DNA of 38,674 nt from Burkholderiaceae bacterium (GTDB taxonomy: Bacteria > Pseudomonadota > Gammaproteobacteria > Burkholderiales > Burkholderiaceae_C). The translations under genes and the position numbers were made by a program. The notes below the pieces were generated by a model that saw only the letters and a list, made by a program, of their open reading frames with translations, ran no database searches and had not been told where the DNA came from. Shown piece after piece: positions 1 to 8,576 of this stretch (position 1 is the stretch's first letter; every line of letters begins with the position of its first letter). The DNA is taken from NCBI GenBank assembly GCA_004299095.1, contig SCQQ01000071.1:1-38674 (forward strand). The letters are read 5' to 3'.

Positions 1-3000
1 TTGAAGTCAGCCGGCGGTTTGCCGGTGATCTTCCCGCTTTTCGGATCGAGCTTGAGCCACGACGGCAGCGGCTTTCCGTCGGCGGTCTTGACCTGGATAA
101 CCTTGCCCTTGGGGACGTTGACGACCGGTACGCTGACTGTGATCTGCTGCGTTGCCGCGTTGCGCGCACCCGAAACGATGGTCACACCCTGTCCGCCCGA
201 CAAAGTGGTTCCGGCGCTCGTGCTGGAAGACTTGTGGTCAACGCCAAGGGTGACCACGCCGCTGCCTTTCTTCTGAGTCAGTTCGGCTGCGGTCTTCGGA
301 GCTTTGGCGCCAGCTCCGTTGCCGGTAGCGCCCGTGCCAGTGCCACTCGTGTTGGAGCCAGCCTTGCCCGTGTTACTCGTGCTTGCTCCAGCTTTGCCCG
401 TGGTTCCGGCGCTACCTGCGCCGGACTTGCCGGACGAACCCGCAGCACCCGAACCGGCTGTTCCGGCAGCGCCCGGCTTGGACGCGCCACTTGCGCCGCT
501 CCCCGTGGCGCCTGCGCCACTCTTGCCCTTGATCGGCGTCAGCGAGGAGCCGGAGCCCGATGCCGAGAAATCCACGCCCGATGAACTCGATTTGCTCACT
601 GCCGCTTTCTGGATGACGTCCCCGCCAGCCGTGACACCCACCGAGCCCGCGGCTGCGACCTGCGTACCTTCGAGCGTCGTGTTGTTGCCCGAAGAAAGCG
701 TGACATTGCCGCCGCTGCGGATGGTGGAACCGGTGGCGACGTCGCTGTCCGATTTGCTCGTGCTCACGCCGATGGAGCCCGAACCACTGCGCTGGTCCAT
801 GGTGTGACCGCCGGTTTTCTCGCTGAACATGCCGCCGGTGCGCGTACCACCCACGTTCTCTTTCTTGCCGCCCGAGGCGGAAGCGGCCACGTCGACGCCG
901 GTCGATTGGCTGTGGTCGACGGTGTGCGCCGCGTTGAACGCCAGGTCGCCGCCTGCCGCAACCGCGACGTTGCCGTCGCTGCCGAGTTGCGTCCCCGTGA
1001 ACGTGGCGTTCTTGCCGGCGGTGATGTTGATGCCGCCAGCGCCACTGGAGATGCTGCCGGCGACATCCTCATCGTGGCTCGCGCTGCTCTGGTGGTGACC
1101 TGCGCCGACAGCGGCGGAACCCTCACCCTTACCGGCCGTCACATCCACGCTGACGTTGGTTCCGCTGGCGTTGGATTGGCTGGTGTTCTTCGCTGCTGCG
1201 AACGTGAGGTTACCCCCGGTCGTGATATTCGTGCCGTTGCCGGCGGCGATGTTGGTTCCTTCGAGACGCGTGTCGCCGCTGGATTTCAGGTTCACGTTGC
1301 CGCCCGCCGTAATGCCGCCGACCACGGCCGTGCTGCTTTGTTCGCTGCTCTGATTGCCGTCGTAATTGACGCCCACGCTCGCCGATTTGTTCACGAGATC
1401 GACGCTGACCGAGCCGCCCGCGCTGGTGTCATGCGAGCTTGAGCTGCTGGTGTTTTTGGCAGCGGCGTAGTCAATCGATCCGCCTTCCAGATCGACGTTC
1501 TTGCCCGCGGTGATTTGCGTCCCCTGCAACGTGGTTGCCCCGCTGGACGTGCTGTGCACGTTGCCGCCCACGTGGATATTGGACACCACGGCGGTGCTGC
1601 TTGCCGATTGGCTGGATTCGTCATCATGCTGGTAGCTGGCGCGGATCCCGGCACCGGCACTGGCCTCCTTTGTGGCGGGCGACGAGGCGCCTGGGCCCAC
1701 ATTTCCAGACACGCCGACGCTCGCCCCCGCCTCGCCATAGGCACCGATCTTGGCGGTGTCGGTTGCCGTGGACGATGAGCTGTACGTTGTGTTTTCGGCC
1801 TGCCGGCTGGTGATCGTCTTGGCCGATTGATTCAGGTCACCGCCCACGTCGATTTGCGTGCCGATGTCGGTGATGCTGTTCGTTGCATTGCGCGTGAGGT
1901 TGCCGCCGGAAGAAATGGAAGACGTGCGCGCGGTCGTGGATCCTTCAACCGAGTTGCTCCTCGTGTTGCTGCCATAAAGGCCGACTTCGACCGACGCATT
2001 CGCGGATGCCGACGCACCCCCTTGCGCACCGCCGACGCCCGCCGTGCCGCCGGCATTGGCGCCAGCGGATGCACCAGCGTCCGCATACAGGCCGGCGCTG
2101 GTCGAGCTGCTGCTGTTGCGTGTCTCGTGGCGGTCGTTCACGGCCGAGAAGGTCTGGTTATTCGCGTCCAGCGTCATGTCGCCGCCCGATTGCAGCGACG
2201 AGCCCGCGACGTTCAGGTTGTCGGCTTTGATCGTCAGATTGCCACTGGAGCCGAGCGTCGAGCCCTGATGCGTCGTGTCGAGCGTGCTGGTCTTCGACTT
2301 GCTCGTTTGCACGAAATCGATCCGGTTTTCGCTGCTCACGGAAGCGTTCGCGTCGCCGCTGGCATTGGCGCTTGGCAGTCCGCCCTTGCCGCTGGCACTT
2401 GCTTGTGCCCCGGCATCGGCTTTGGCCGTATTGGTCGTGCTGGCAAGCAGGCCGACGCTGGTGTGGCTGACGCTGTGGCTGGATGTCGATTCGTCTTCCG
2501 CGGCGAGGATGTTGACGTTTTTCGCAGTGACGGTGGTCTCGGGGCCGCCGTGGAGGTTCGAGCCTTGCAAAGTAACGTCGTTCTTGGCGTTCACGTCCAG
2601 GTTGCCGCCGAAGCTGACGTTGGAGCCGACGTGTTTCAGGTCGCTGCTCGTGTCGGTCGTGGTGGTGGTCGAACTGAAGGCAAGCCCCGCACTTCCGGTT
2701 CCGCTCGCGGACGCACCAGCGTTCGCTCCTGCGGAAGCGGCTCCGTTCCCGGCCGTTGCGTTGGCGGATGCGTTCGCGTTTGCGGATTTGCCGCTCGACG
2801 CACTGACCTGCATGACGCCCGTCTGCTTGGTGGTCGTCGTGCTTTCGTCGTAGTTTTGGCCTGCCAGCACGTTGACGTTGGTGGCGTCGATCTTGCCTTT
2901 GCCCTTTACGTCAACGTTCGAACCTTGGACGGTGACGTCGTTGCCTGCCTTCAGGCTGGCGTTACCGCCGACATCGAAATTGCTGCCCACGTTGCGGCCA

Positions 3001-6000
3001 GATTTGGAATCGGTCGTGATGTCAGTGGTGCCGTAGAGCGAGTTGTTTACACCAACCCCGGCAACATGGGTTTCCGAATGCGTCTGCGACGTGTTCTCGC
3101 GCGCGATGATGTTGACGTCGTTGCCGGCGTCGAGTGCGGCGTCGCCGCCTACTTTCGCGTCGGTACCGGCCAGCGTGATGTCGTTGCCGGCTGACGCGGC
3201 GAGGTTGCCGCCCACGGTCAGCCCGGATTTCACCTGCGTGGTGGTGCTGGTGGTGCTGGTCGAGAAGCCGTGGTCCACCTTGCCATAGGTGGTGTTGGTT
3301 TCCTTGTCCTGGATGGTGTCGAAGGTGATGTCGCCGCCCGCTTTCAGGCTGGCGTCGCCGCCGGCCGCCATGTTGGCGCCCAGGTTGGTGATGTCCTTCT
3401 TGGCGTCGAGCGACAGGTTGCCGGTGGACTGGATGCCCGCGGTCTTGCCCAGTTGCGTGGTGTAGAAGCTCTTGCCGCCGCTGCCCTCGCTGAGCGTCTT
3501 GTTGAGGATGCTGCCTTCGCTGGAACTGAGGTTGACGTCGCCGCCCTGGATCAGACCCGAGAGGTTGCTGATGTCGCCGGTGGAGGCCACCACGAGCGAA
3601 TTGCTGCCGATCAGCGTGCCGCCGGTGTTGGTGAGTGCGGAAACGCTCAGGTTTGCGTCCTGCGCCGAGATGACGGCGCCGGTGGCGATGTTTTCCTTGG
3701 TGCTCTGGGCCAGGTAGACCACGGGCGCAAGAACGGTCTTGCCGTCGATCTCGGTCTGCACCATCCAGACGATGTCCTGCTTCAGCTTCGCCTGCTGCGC
3801 CGGCGTGAGCGCCTTGCCGTAGACCAGGCCGAGCGAGCCGCTCTGGCTCGCGGCATGTTCCATCAGGTCTTTCATTTGCGTGTCGGCGTTCGCGTAGCTC
3901 GCCAGCACGGCGCTGCCGGTCTGCTTGATCAGTTGCTGCTTGACCAGCCAGGCCTCGTAGCTCGCGTCGCCCAGGCGCAGGCCGAGCTGGTCGGGGTTGT
4001 AACCCAGCAATTTGGCGAGATAGTCCGAGCCCAGTGCCGAACCGCCCGACAGGTACAGCGGATTGGTTTCCACCAGATAGTGGGCGTTCGGGTCCAGCGT
4101 CTGCACGAAATAGCCGTTGGGATTGCCCGGCAGCGTGATGTTGATGCCGCCGAACGAGGTGCCGTTGACGCCGTTGGCGGCGTTGTCGGCCAGGTAACTG
4201 GCCAAGGCCTGGCCCGGCGTGTAGCTGCTTGGCGTCGACTTGGCCAGCGCGCTTGGAGGCTCGCGCCCCGCAGTCGTCGCCACGCTCAGCGCGGCGCCCC
4301 GACTACTTAATTTGCCGGTGGGCGTGGTGCTTGGCGCGCCGCCGGTGAGTCCGCTGCTCAAGTCGTTGGCGCTGGTGTCGACGGTCTGGCTGCTGTTGCC
4401 TGTGGCGCCGTTGTTGGTCAGCGCAAAGCCGCTGCCGGTCAGCTTTTTGCTGTAGAGGCCCGAGTTGGCGGGATTGGCCCAGGTGGAGGTGTGGGTGTCG
4501 TTGTAGCCGTCCGTGTAGCAGACCGCATCCCATTTGCCGCCGCCGGTGGTGCTGCACAGCGCATGGTCGTAATATTTCGCTGGTCCTAGCGCCTTGTATT
4601 TTGTCGTCTCGGAATACTGGACCGTATGTGATTGCGATTCCAGCGCCAGGTTGTCGTTGACGAACGTCGCCCCATCCAGCTTGAAGCCATGGCCTGCCGC
4701 ATCGGCGATGCCCAGCGATGCGTATTTGCTGCCGTCGCTTTGGTTCGGGTCGGAAGAGAAGCCCTGCAGGGTGATGGCGTTGCCGGCGTACAACGTGGCG
4801 CCGAGGTTCTTGGCGTCGTGGAACGCAATGGTGAGGTCGTTGCCGGCGGTGATCTGCGGCACCAGGCTGGGCAGCGCGGTACCGTATTGTTGGACGTTGG
4901 TGTAGGTGTATTGATAGAGCCACGCCTCGTCCAAATTGGCGCCGGCGTCACCGTCGTCGCGGTGTGCTATTTCCTTGGTGGCGCTGTCAGCGCTGCGCAC
5001 CCATTTGCGCGTATCGCCGCCCGACACCTCGTTGCGGAAGGTGGTGGCGACGATGCCAATGTTCTGCGCGGCATTGATGACGGTGTTGTTCACTAGCGTG
5101 TTGGCGCGCAGCGCGACGTCTTTGTCGCTGTTGATCTGTGCATCGACAACCACGGTGCCGTCTGCCAGCGCGCCGTTGACGATCTGGTTGGCCTCGGCGG
5201 AAACGGTGTTGCCGGCGTAGAGCAGCCCGCCGTTGGCGATCGTGCCGGCAGCTGGCGTGGCGCTGCTCAAGTCGAGCGGCGCCGCAGTGGCGCGCACCGT
5301 CAGGTCGTTCAGTGCCGAGAGCGCGCCGGTGGCGCCCACTTCGACGTTCGGGGCAGTCACCTGCAGATCGTGACCCGAGAAGATCAGGCCGCTGTTGCTC
5401 AGGTCGCTGCTCACCTTGACCGTGCCTGTGCCGGCGCCCGACAGCGCGGCCAGTACACGGCCGGTCGTCGCGGTGGCGCCGCTGCCGGTCACGCCCAGGG
5501 TGAGTTTGCCGGCGTCCAGGGTCATGTCTTTGTCGGTGGCCAGCACGCCCGATGCGCCCACGTTGACCTTGCCCGTGTTGACGCTGGCGCTGGCGCCGTG
5601 GGCCGTGCCCTGCACGTCCAGACTGGAGCCGGCATCGCCGCTGATGGTGAGCGCGCCGCCGCTTTGCAGGCTGCCGCCGACGGTGGCGGCGTAGCTGTTG
5701 CTGCCTGCAGCCTGGAGGGTGACGTTGCCGTCGGCCACGATGCGGCCGTTGCTGGTGCCGTCGCCGGTGTTGGTGAGGCCTCCGCTGCCCACGTCGAGGG
5801 CCAGGGTGCCCAGCGACTGCATCGTGCCCTGGTTGGCTATGGTGCCGCCGCTGATGGCCCCGCCGCCAGTCGCCGCCGTCGCCACGGTGATGACGCCGCC
5901 CGCCTGGTTGCTCAACTGGCCGCTGGCCGCGACCGAAGTGCTGGCGCTGCCGCCGCCTTGCACGTTGCCGCTGTTGTCGATACTGCCCATCGCTATCTGC

Positions 6001-8552
6001 AGGCCGTCGCCCAAGGCGATGGCGCCAGCGGCGTTGTCGAACGCGCCGCCACCGCTCAGGGACAGAGTGCTGCCAGCCTGCAGCGTGCCGGCGTTGCTTA
6101 CGCCCACCGTGTCCGAAGTGGTGATGGACAGGCTCTGGCCCGTGCGGATCAGGCCGCCGGCCTGATTGGAAATGTTGCCAGCTCCGATGGTGGCATCGGT
6201 GTAGGCTTGAAGCACCGCGTTTTGGCTGTTGATGAGTTGCCCGTCGACCGTGATCGAACTGGCCGGGCTGGCGGCCTGCGTCGAAAGCAGCCACACGCCG
6301 CTGTTGGTGAGGCTGCCTGCCTTGATTGCGCTACTGTCGCTCGCCTGAATCGCGCCGCTGTTGGTCACGGCCTGGCTCGCGCCGCCGTTCGAATCCGCCA
6401 CGTCCAGCGTACCGGTCGTCTGAATGCGGCCGCTGTTGTCCAGCGTGCCCGATACGCGCAACTGCGCGTTGCCGGCGCTGGCGTACACCAGGCCGCCGTT
6501 ATCCAGGCCCTGGGTGCCGGTCAGTTTGACCGAGCCGCCCGTCATCACGGCGCCGGTGGCGTTGCCGATGGCGCCGCTGGCGCCGATGTCGAGCGCGTTA
6601 CCGGCTTCCAGTGTGCCGCTGCCGGTGTTGTCCAGCGTGCCGGTTGCCACGGTCAGGTTGCCCTGCGCGTATGCAGCGCCGCTGTTGCTCAGTGTCGAGG
6701 ACGCCAAGCGAGCGCTGCCGCCAGTCACCAGGGTGCCGCTGTTGTCCAGCACGGCGGCGTTCAGATCCATGCCGGCCAGCGCACGTATCTGGCCGCCGGT
6801 GTTGTTCTCAAGTTGCGCGCTGGCGCCGCCGCTGCGCGAGGACAGCGTGACGTTTTGAGCCGACTGCACCTTGCCGCTGTTGGTCACGTTCTGGTCCACG
6901 CGCAGTTGCGTGTCGCCACCCAGCGCGACGATGGTGCCGCTGTTGCTCAGGTTGTCGGCGGCGATGGCGTTGCTGCCGCCCGCCTGCAGCCAGCCGCCGT
7001 TGATCACGTTCTGACCCTGAGTCAGCAGGTTCTGACCAGCCAGCACATCGCCGCGGTTGTTCACCGTCTGCGTCGCGCCACCGGTGGCATCGGCGATGTC
7101 CACCGATTGGCCGGCGTTGAGCGTGCCGCCGTTGTCCAGCGTACCGTTGGCACGCACGGTGAGAGAACCGGCATCAGCGCTCACCACGCCTTCGTTGGCG
7201 ATGCCCCCTGTGGCCTGCAGGCGGACGTTGCCGCCGGTGCTCTGCACACCTTGGCCCTGGCCATCGCCAGCGCCGATGGAAAGCGTGCCAGCGGACGACA
7301 GTGCGAGATCCGAACCCGCCTTGACGGCAGACGTGCCGAGACTCATGTCACCGGACAAAGTCGCTGCGCCGAGCGCGCCGCCCGCCTGCAGGCGCGAGGC
7401 GCCGCTGGCGTCGATGCTTGCGGCATTGGCCTGCAGATCAGCGCCTGCCACCACCATGCCGCCTGCCAGATTCAGCCCACCTTGGGTGGATTGAACGCTG
7501 GCGTTGCGCCCGGCAGTAGCGCTCGCATTGGAGAGAGCAATCGCTGCCGCCCCGGGGTCGGTGCTGGCCAGTTGGATGTCGCGCTGCGCCGAGACTTTGT
7601 TACCTGTGAGTTCGATGCGGCCGGCCGCGTCGAGCGTGAAGTCATCCACGCCGGCGGCTGCATCGCCCAGCATGCGCACGCCTACGCCGGCGTCGGTGGC
7701 CACCAGCTTGATCCGGTTGGCATACATGCCTCCCAGCGCTGAGCTGTCGATGGCGTAGGCGGGTGCGGTGCCGCTCGCCGTGGCGGGGCCGGTCACGCTG
7801 CGGCTGGCGTAGTCCCAGGTGTTGGCGCCGGTGGTGATGCCCAGATCCTGTGCATTGACCTGGCCGTCGATCTTCACCGAGCGGGTTACCAAATCCAGGA
7901 TCTGCTGCGCGCTGCCGTTCAGGCCGTTGCCTTGGATCAGGATGTCGCCTTGGTTGACGCTGAAGCCTTTAAGCGAGCCATCCGCGTTGAGCGTCGGGAT
8001 GCCCGTGGTCAGCGTGGCGCGATCGGTGTTGATGAAACCGCAACCGCTGCAGGTGATGCCGTAGGGGTTGGCCAGCACCACGTCGGCCCGGCCGCCCAGC
8101 ACCTCGGTGTAGCCGGCCAGCGTGCTGCGGTTGTTGGCGACCACCTCGTTGAGGATGACGTTGGCCTGGTTGGTCAGGTTCAGGTTGGCGGTGATCTGGC
8201 CGGCGAGCTGGGACTGCCGCAGCATGGTCGAGTTGTTGCCGTTGTTCAGCACCAGGCCGCTGGGATTCACGTTGTATTGCGTGTAGCGGTTGTGCGATAG
8301 GCCTGCCGCGTTGGCCGTCGCGATGTCGACGATGGTGACGCCGTTGGGTGAGACGTAGGCACGCGTGTTGCCCGAGGACACGCTGACTGACGGCACGCCC
8401 TGCGCGTGCGCCCATCCTGCCAACAACAAAGCCGACGCCAATACGGTCAGTTTGACAGCGCCCGATCGCTTGCTGCGTGACCGGATGGTTTCCGCCGCGG
8501 CAACCCAAGTGCCCGTGTGTGCATTCCAAATGTTGCGATAGACGTGGTTCAT
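1..8552 (-). CDS. Filamentous haemagglutinin / CdiA-like two-partner secretion exoprotein (TpsA), C-terminus beyond window
   Basis: This is a giant secreted beta-helical adhesin or contact-dependent effector carrier, exported across the outer membrane by the TpsB encoded just upstream. The frame is open from the ATG at 8552 to the left edge, giving at least 2850 residues with no stop. Residues 1-50 form an extended (ESPR-type) signal peptide, beginning MNHVYRNIWN, with a hydrophobic core ending in AHA. The TPS secretion domain follows, with NPSG at 96-99 and NPYGITCSGCGFINT at 162-176 (Cys168/Cys171). Haemagglutinin repeats fill about 300-1350. Around 1490-1550 lies the conserved segment with HYLVETN (1491-1497) and SDYL (1509-1512), as in the middle of CdiA/FhaB proteins. 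A second repeat block covers about 1620-2660, then a Gly/Ala/Ser linker (about 2670-2750) and an Ig-like motif, PSWLKLDPKSGKI (2830-2842). Whether it ends in a toxin domain cannot be seen. Start choice rests on the ESPR motif and the 24-base gap to tpsB. Confidence 0.95.
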   Translation of the reverse strand, partial: MNHVYRNIWNAHTGTWVAAAETIRSRSKRSGAVKLTVLASALLLAGWAHAQGVPSVSVSSGNTRAYVSPNGVTIVDIATANAAGLSHNRYTQYNVNPSGLVLNNGNNSTMLRQSQLAGQITANLNLTNQANVILNEVVANNRSTLAGYTEVLGGRADVVLANPYGITCSGCGFINTDRATLTTGIPTLNADGSLKGFSVNQGDILIQGNGLNGSAQQILDLVTRSVKIDGQVNAQDLGITTGANTWDYASRSVTGPATASGTAPAYAIDSSALGGMYANRIKLVATDAGVGVRMLGDAAAGVDDFTLDAAGRIELTGNKVSAQRDIQLASTDPGAAAIALSNASATAGRNASVQSTQGGLNLAGGMVVAGADLQANAASIDASGASRLQAGGALGAATLSGDMSLGTSAVKAGSDLALSSAGTLSIGAGDGQGQGVQSTGGNVRLQATGGIANEGVVSADAGSLTVRANGTLDNGGTLNAGQSVDIADATGGATQTVNNRGDVLAGQNLLTQGQNVINGGWLQAGGSNAIAADNLSNSGTIVALGGDTQLRVDQNVTNSGKVQSAQNVTLSSRSGGASAQLENNTGGQIRALAGMDLNAAVLDNSGTLVTGGSARLASSTLSNSGAAYAQGNLTVATGTLDNTGSGTLEAGNALDIGASGAIGNATGAVMTGGSVKLTGTQGLDNGGLVYASAGNAQLRVSGTLDNSGRIQTTGTLDVADSNGGASQAVTNSGAIQASDSSAIKAGSLTNSGVWLLSTQAASPASSITVDGQLINSQNAVLQAYTDATIGAGNISNQAGGLIRTGQSLSITTSDTVGVSNAGTLQAGSTLSLSGGGAFDNAAGAIALGDGLQIAMGSIDNSGNVQGGGSASTSVAASGQLSNQAGGVITVATAATGGGAISGGTIANQGTMQSLGTLALDVGSGGLTNTGDGTSNGRIVADGNVTLQAAGSNSYAATVGGSLQSGGALTISGDAGSSLDVQGTAHGASASVNTGKVNVGASGVLATDKDMTLDAGKLTLGVTGSGATATTGRVLAALSGAGTGTVKVSSDLSNSGLIFSGHDLQVTAPNVEVGATGALSALNDLTVRATAAPLDLSSATPAAGTIANGGLLYAGNTVSAEANQIVNGALADGTVVVDAQINSDKDVALRANTLVNNTVINAAQNIGIVATTFRNEVSGGDTRKWVRSADSATKEIAHRDDGDAGANLDEAWLYQYTYTNVQQYGTALPSLVPQITAGNDLTIAFHDAKNLGATLYAGNAITLQGFSSDPNQSDGSKYASLGIADAAGHGFKLDGATFVNDNLALESQSHTVQYSETTKYKALGPAKYYDHALCSTTGGGKWDAVCYTDGYNDTHTSTWANPANSGLYSKKLTGSGFALTNNGATGNSSQTVDTSANDLSSGLTGGAPSTTPTGKLSSRGAALSVATTAGREPPSALAKSTPSSYTPGQALASYLADNAANGVNGTSFGGINITLPGNPNGYFVQTLDPNAHYLVETNPLYLSGGSALGSDYLAKLLGYNPDQLGLRLGDASYEAWLVKQQLIKQTGSAVLASYANADTQMKDLMEHAASQSGSLGLVYGKALTPAQQAKLKQDIVWMVQTEIDGKTVLAPVVYLAQSTKENIATGAVISAQDANLSVSALTNTGGTLIGSNSLVVASTGDISNLSGLIQGGDVNLSSSEGSILNKTLSEGSGGKSFYTTQLGKTAGIQSTGNLSLDAKKDITNLGANMAAGGDASLKAGGDITFDTIQDKETNTTYGKVDHGFSTSTTSTTTQVKSGLTVGGNLAASAGNDITLAGTDAKVGGDAALDAGNDVNIIARENTSQTHSETHVAGVGVNNSLYGTTDITTDSKSGRNVGSNFDVGGNASLKAGNDVTVQGSNVDVKGKGKIDATNVNVLAGQNYDESTTTTKQTGVMQVSASSGKSANANASANATAGNGAASAGANAGASASGTGSAGLAFSSTTTTTDTSSDLKHVGSNVSFGGNLDVNAKNDVTLQGSNLHGGPETTVTAKNVNILAAEDESTSSHSVSHTSVGLLASTTNTAKADAGAQASASGKGGLPSANASGDANASVSSENRIDFVQTSKSKTSTLDTTHQGSTLGSSGNLTIKADNLNVAGSSLQSGGDMTLDANNQTFSAVNDRHETRNSSSSTSAGLYADAGASAGANAGGTAGVGGAQGGASASANASVEVGLYGSNTRSNSVEGSTTARTSSISSGGNLTRNATNSITDIGTQIDVGGDLNQSAKTITSRQAENTTYSSSSTATDTAKIGAYGEAGASVGVSGNVGPGASSPATKEASAGAGIRASYQHDDESSQSASSTAVVSNIHVGGNVHSTSSGATTLQGTQITAGKNVDLEGGSIDYAAAKNTSSSSSHDTSAGGSVSVDLVNKSASVGVNYDGNQSSEQSSTAVVGGITAGGNVNLKSSGDTRLEGTNIAAGNGTNITTGGNLTFAAAKNTSQSNASGTNVSVDVTAGKGEGSAAVGAGHHQSSASHDEDVAGSISSGAGGINITAGKNATFTGTQLGSDGNVAVAAGGDLAFNAAHTVDHSQSTGVDVAASASGGKKENVGGTRTGGMFSEKTGGHTMDQRSGSGSIGVSTSKSDSDVATGSTIRSGGNVTLSSGNNTTLEGTQVAAAGSVGVTAGGDVIQKAAVSKSSSSGVDFSASGSGSSLTPIKGKSGAGATGSGASGASKPGAAGTAGSGAAGSSGKSGAGSAGTTGKAGASTSNTGKAGSNTSGTGTGATGNGAGAKAPKTAAELTQKKGSGVVTLGVDHKSSSTSAGTTLSGGQGVTIVSGARNAATQQITVSVPVVNVPKGKVIQVKTADGKPLPSWLKLDPKSGKITGKPPADF
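1630..2850 (-). repeat. Regular ~117-residue repeats with Ala/Gly/Ser-rich inserts inside the haemagglutinin
   Basis: Within the exoprotein, four Ala/Gly/Ser/Asn-rich low-complexity inserts are centred near bases 2745, 2390, 2040 and 1690, about residues 1936, 2054, 2171 and 2287. The spacing is therefore near 350 bases, or 117 residues. Each insert follows a haemagglutinin repeat of the form GGN-(x)-AGNDVTxQGS ... NILA, then a Ser/Thr-rich stretch. Further repeats of the same kind without the insert continue toward base 600. Positions are by-eye estimates. Confidence 0.7.
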
Positions 8553-8576
8553 GATCGTGCTTTCTTGCGAGCAGGT

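Noticed and set aside
4987-6294. Minus-strand 435-codon frame inside the haemagglutinin gene
   Set aside because: It is in a different frame from the exoprotein, is Arg/Gln/His-rich and contains no motif. It is a shadow of the same repeats.
5370-7742. Long plus-strand open frame of 790 codons opposite the haemagglutinin
   Set aside because: It is a mirror of the GC-rich repeat gene. The translation is Ala/Gly/Arg/His-rich, with no recognisable domain, while the minus-strand frame shows clear secretion-domain and repeat motifs.
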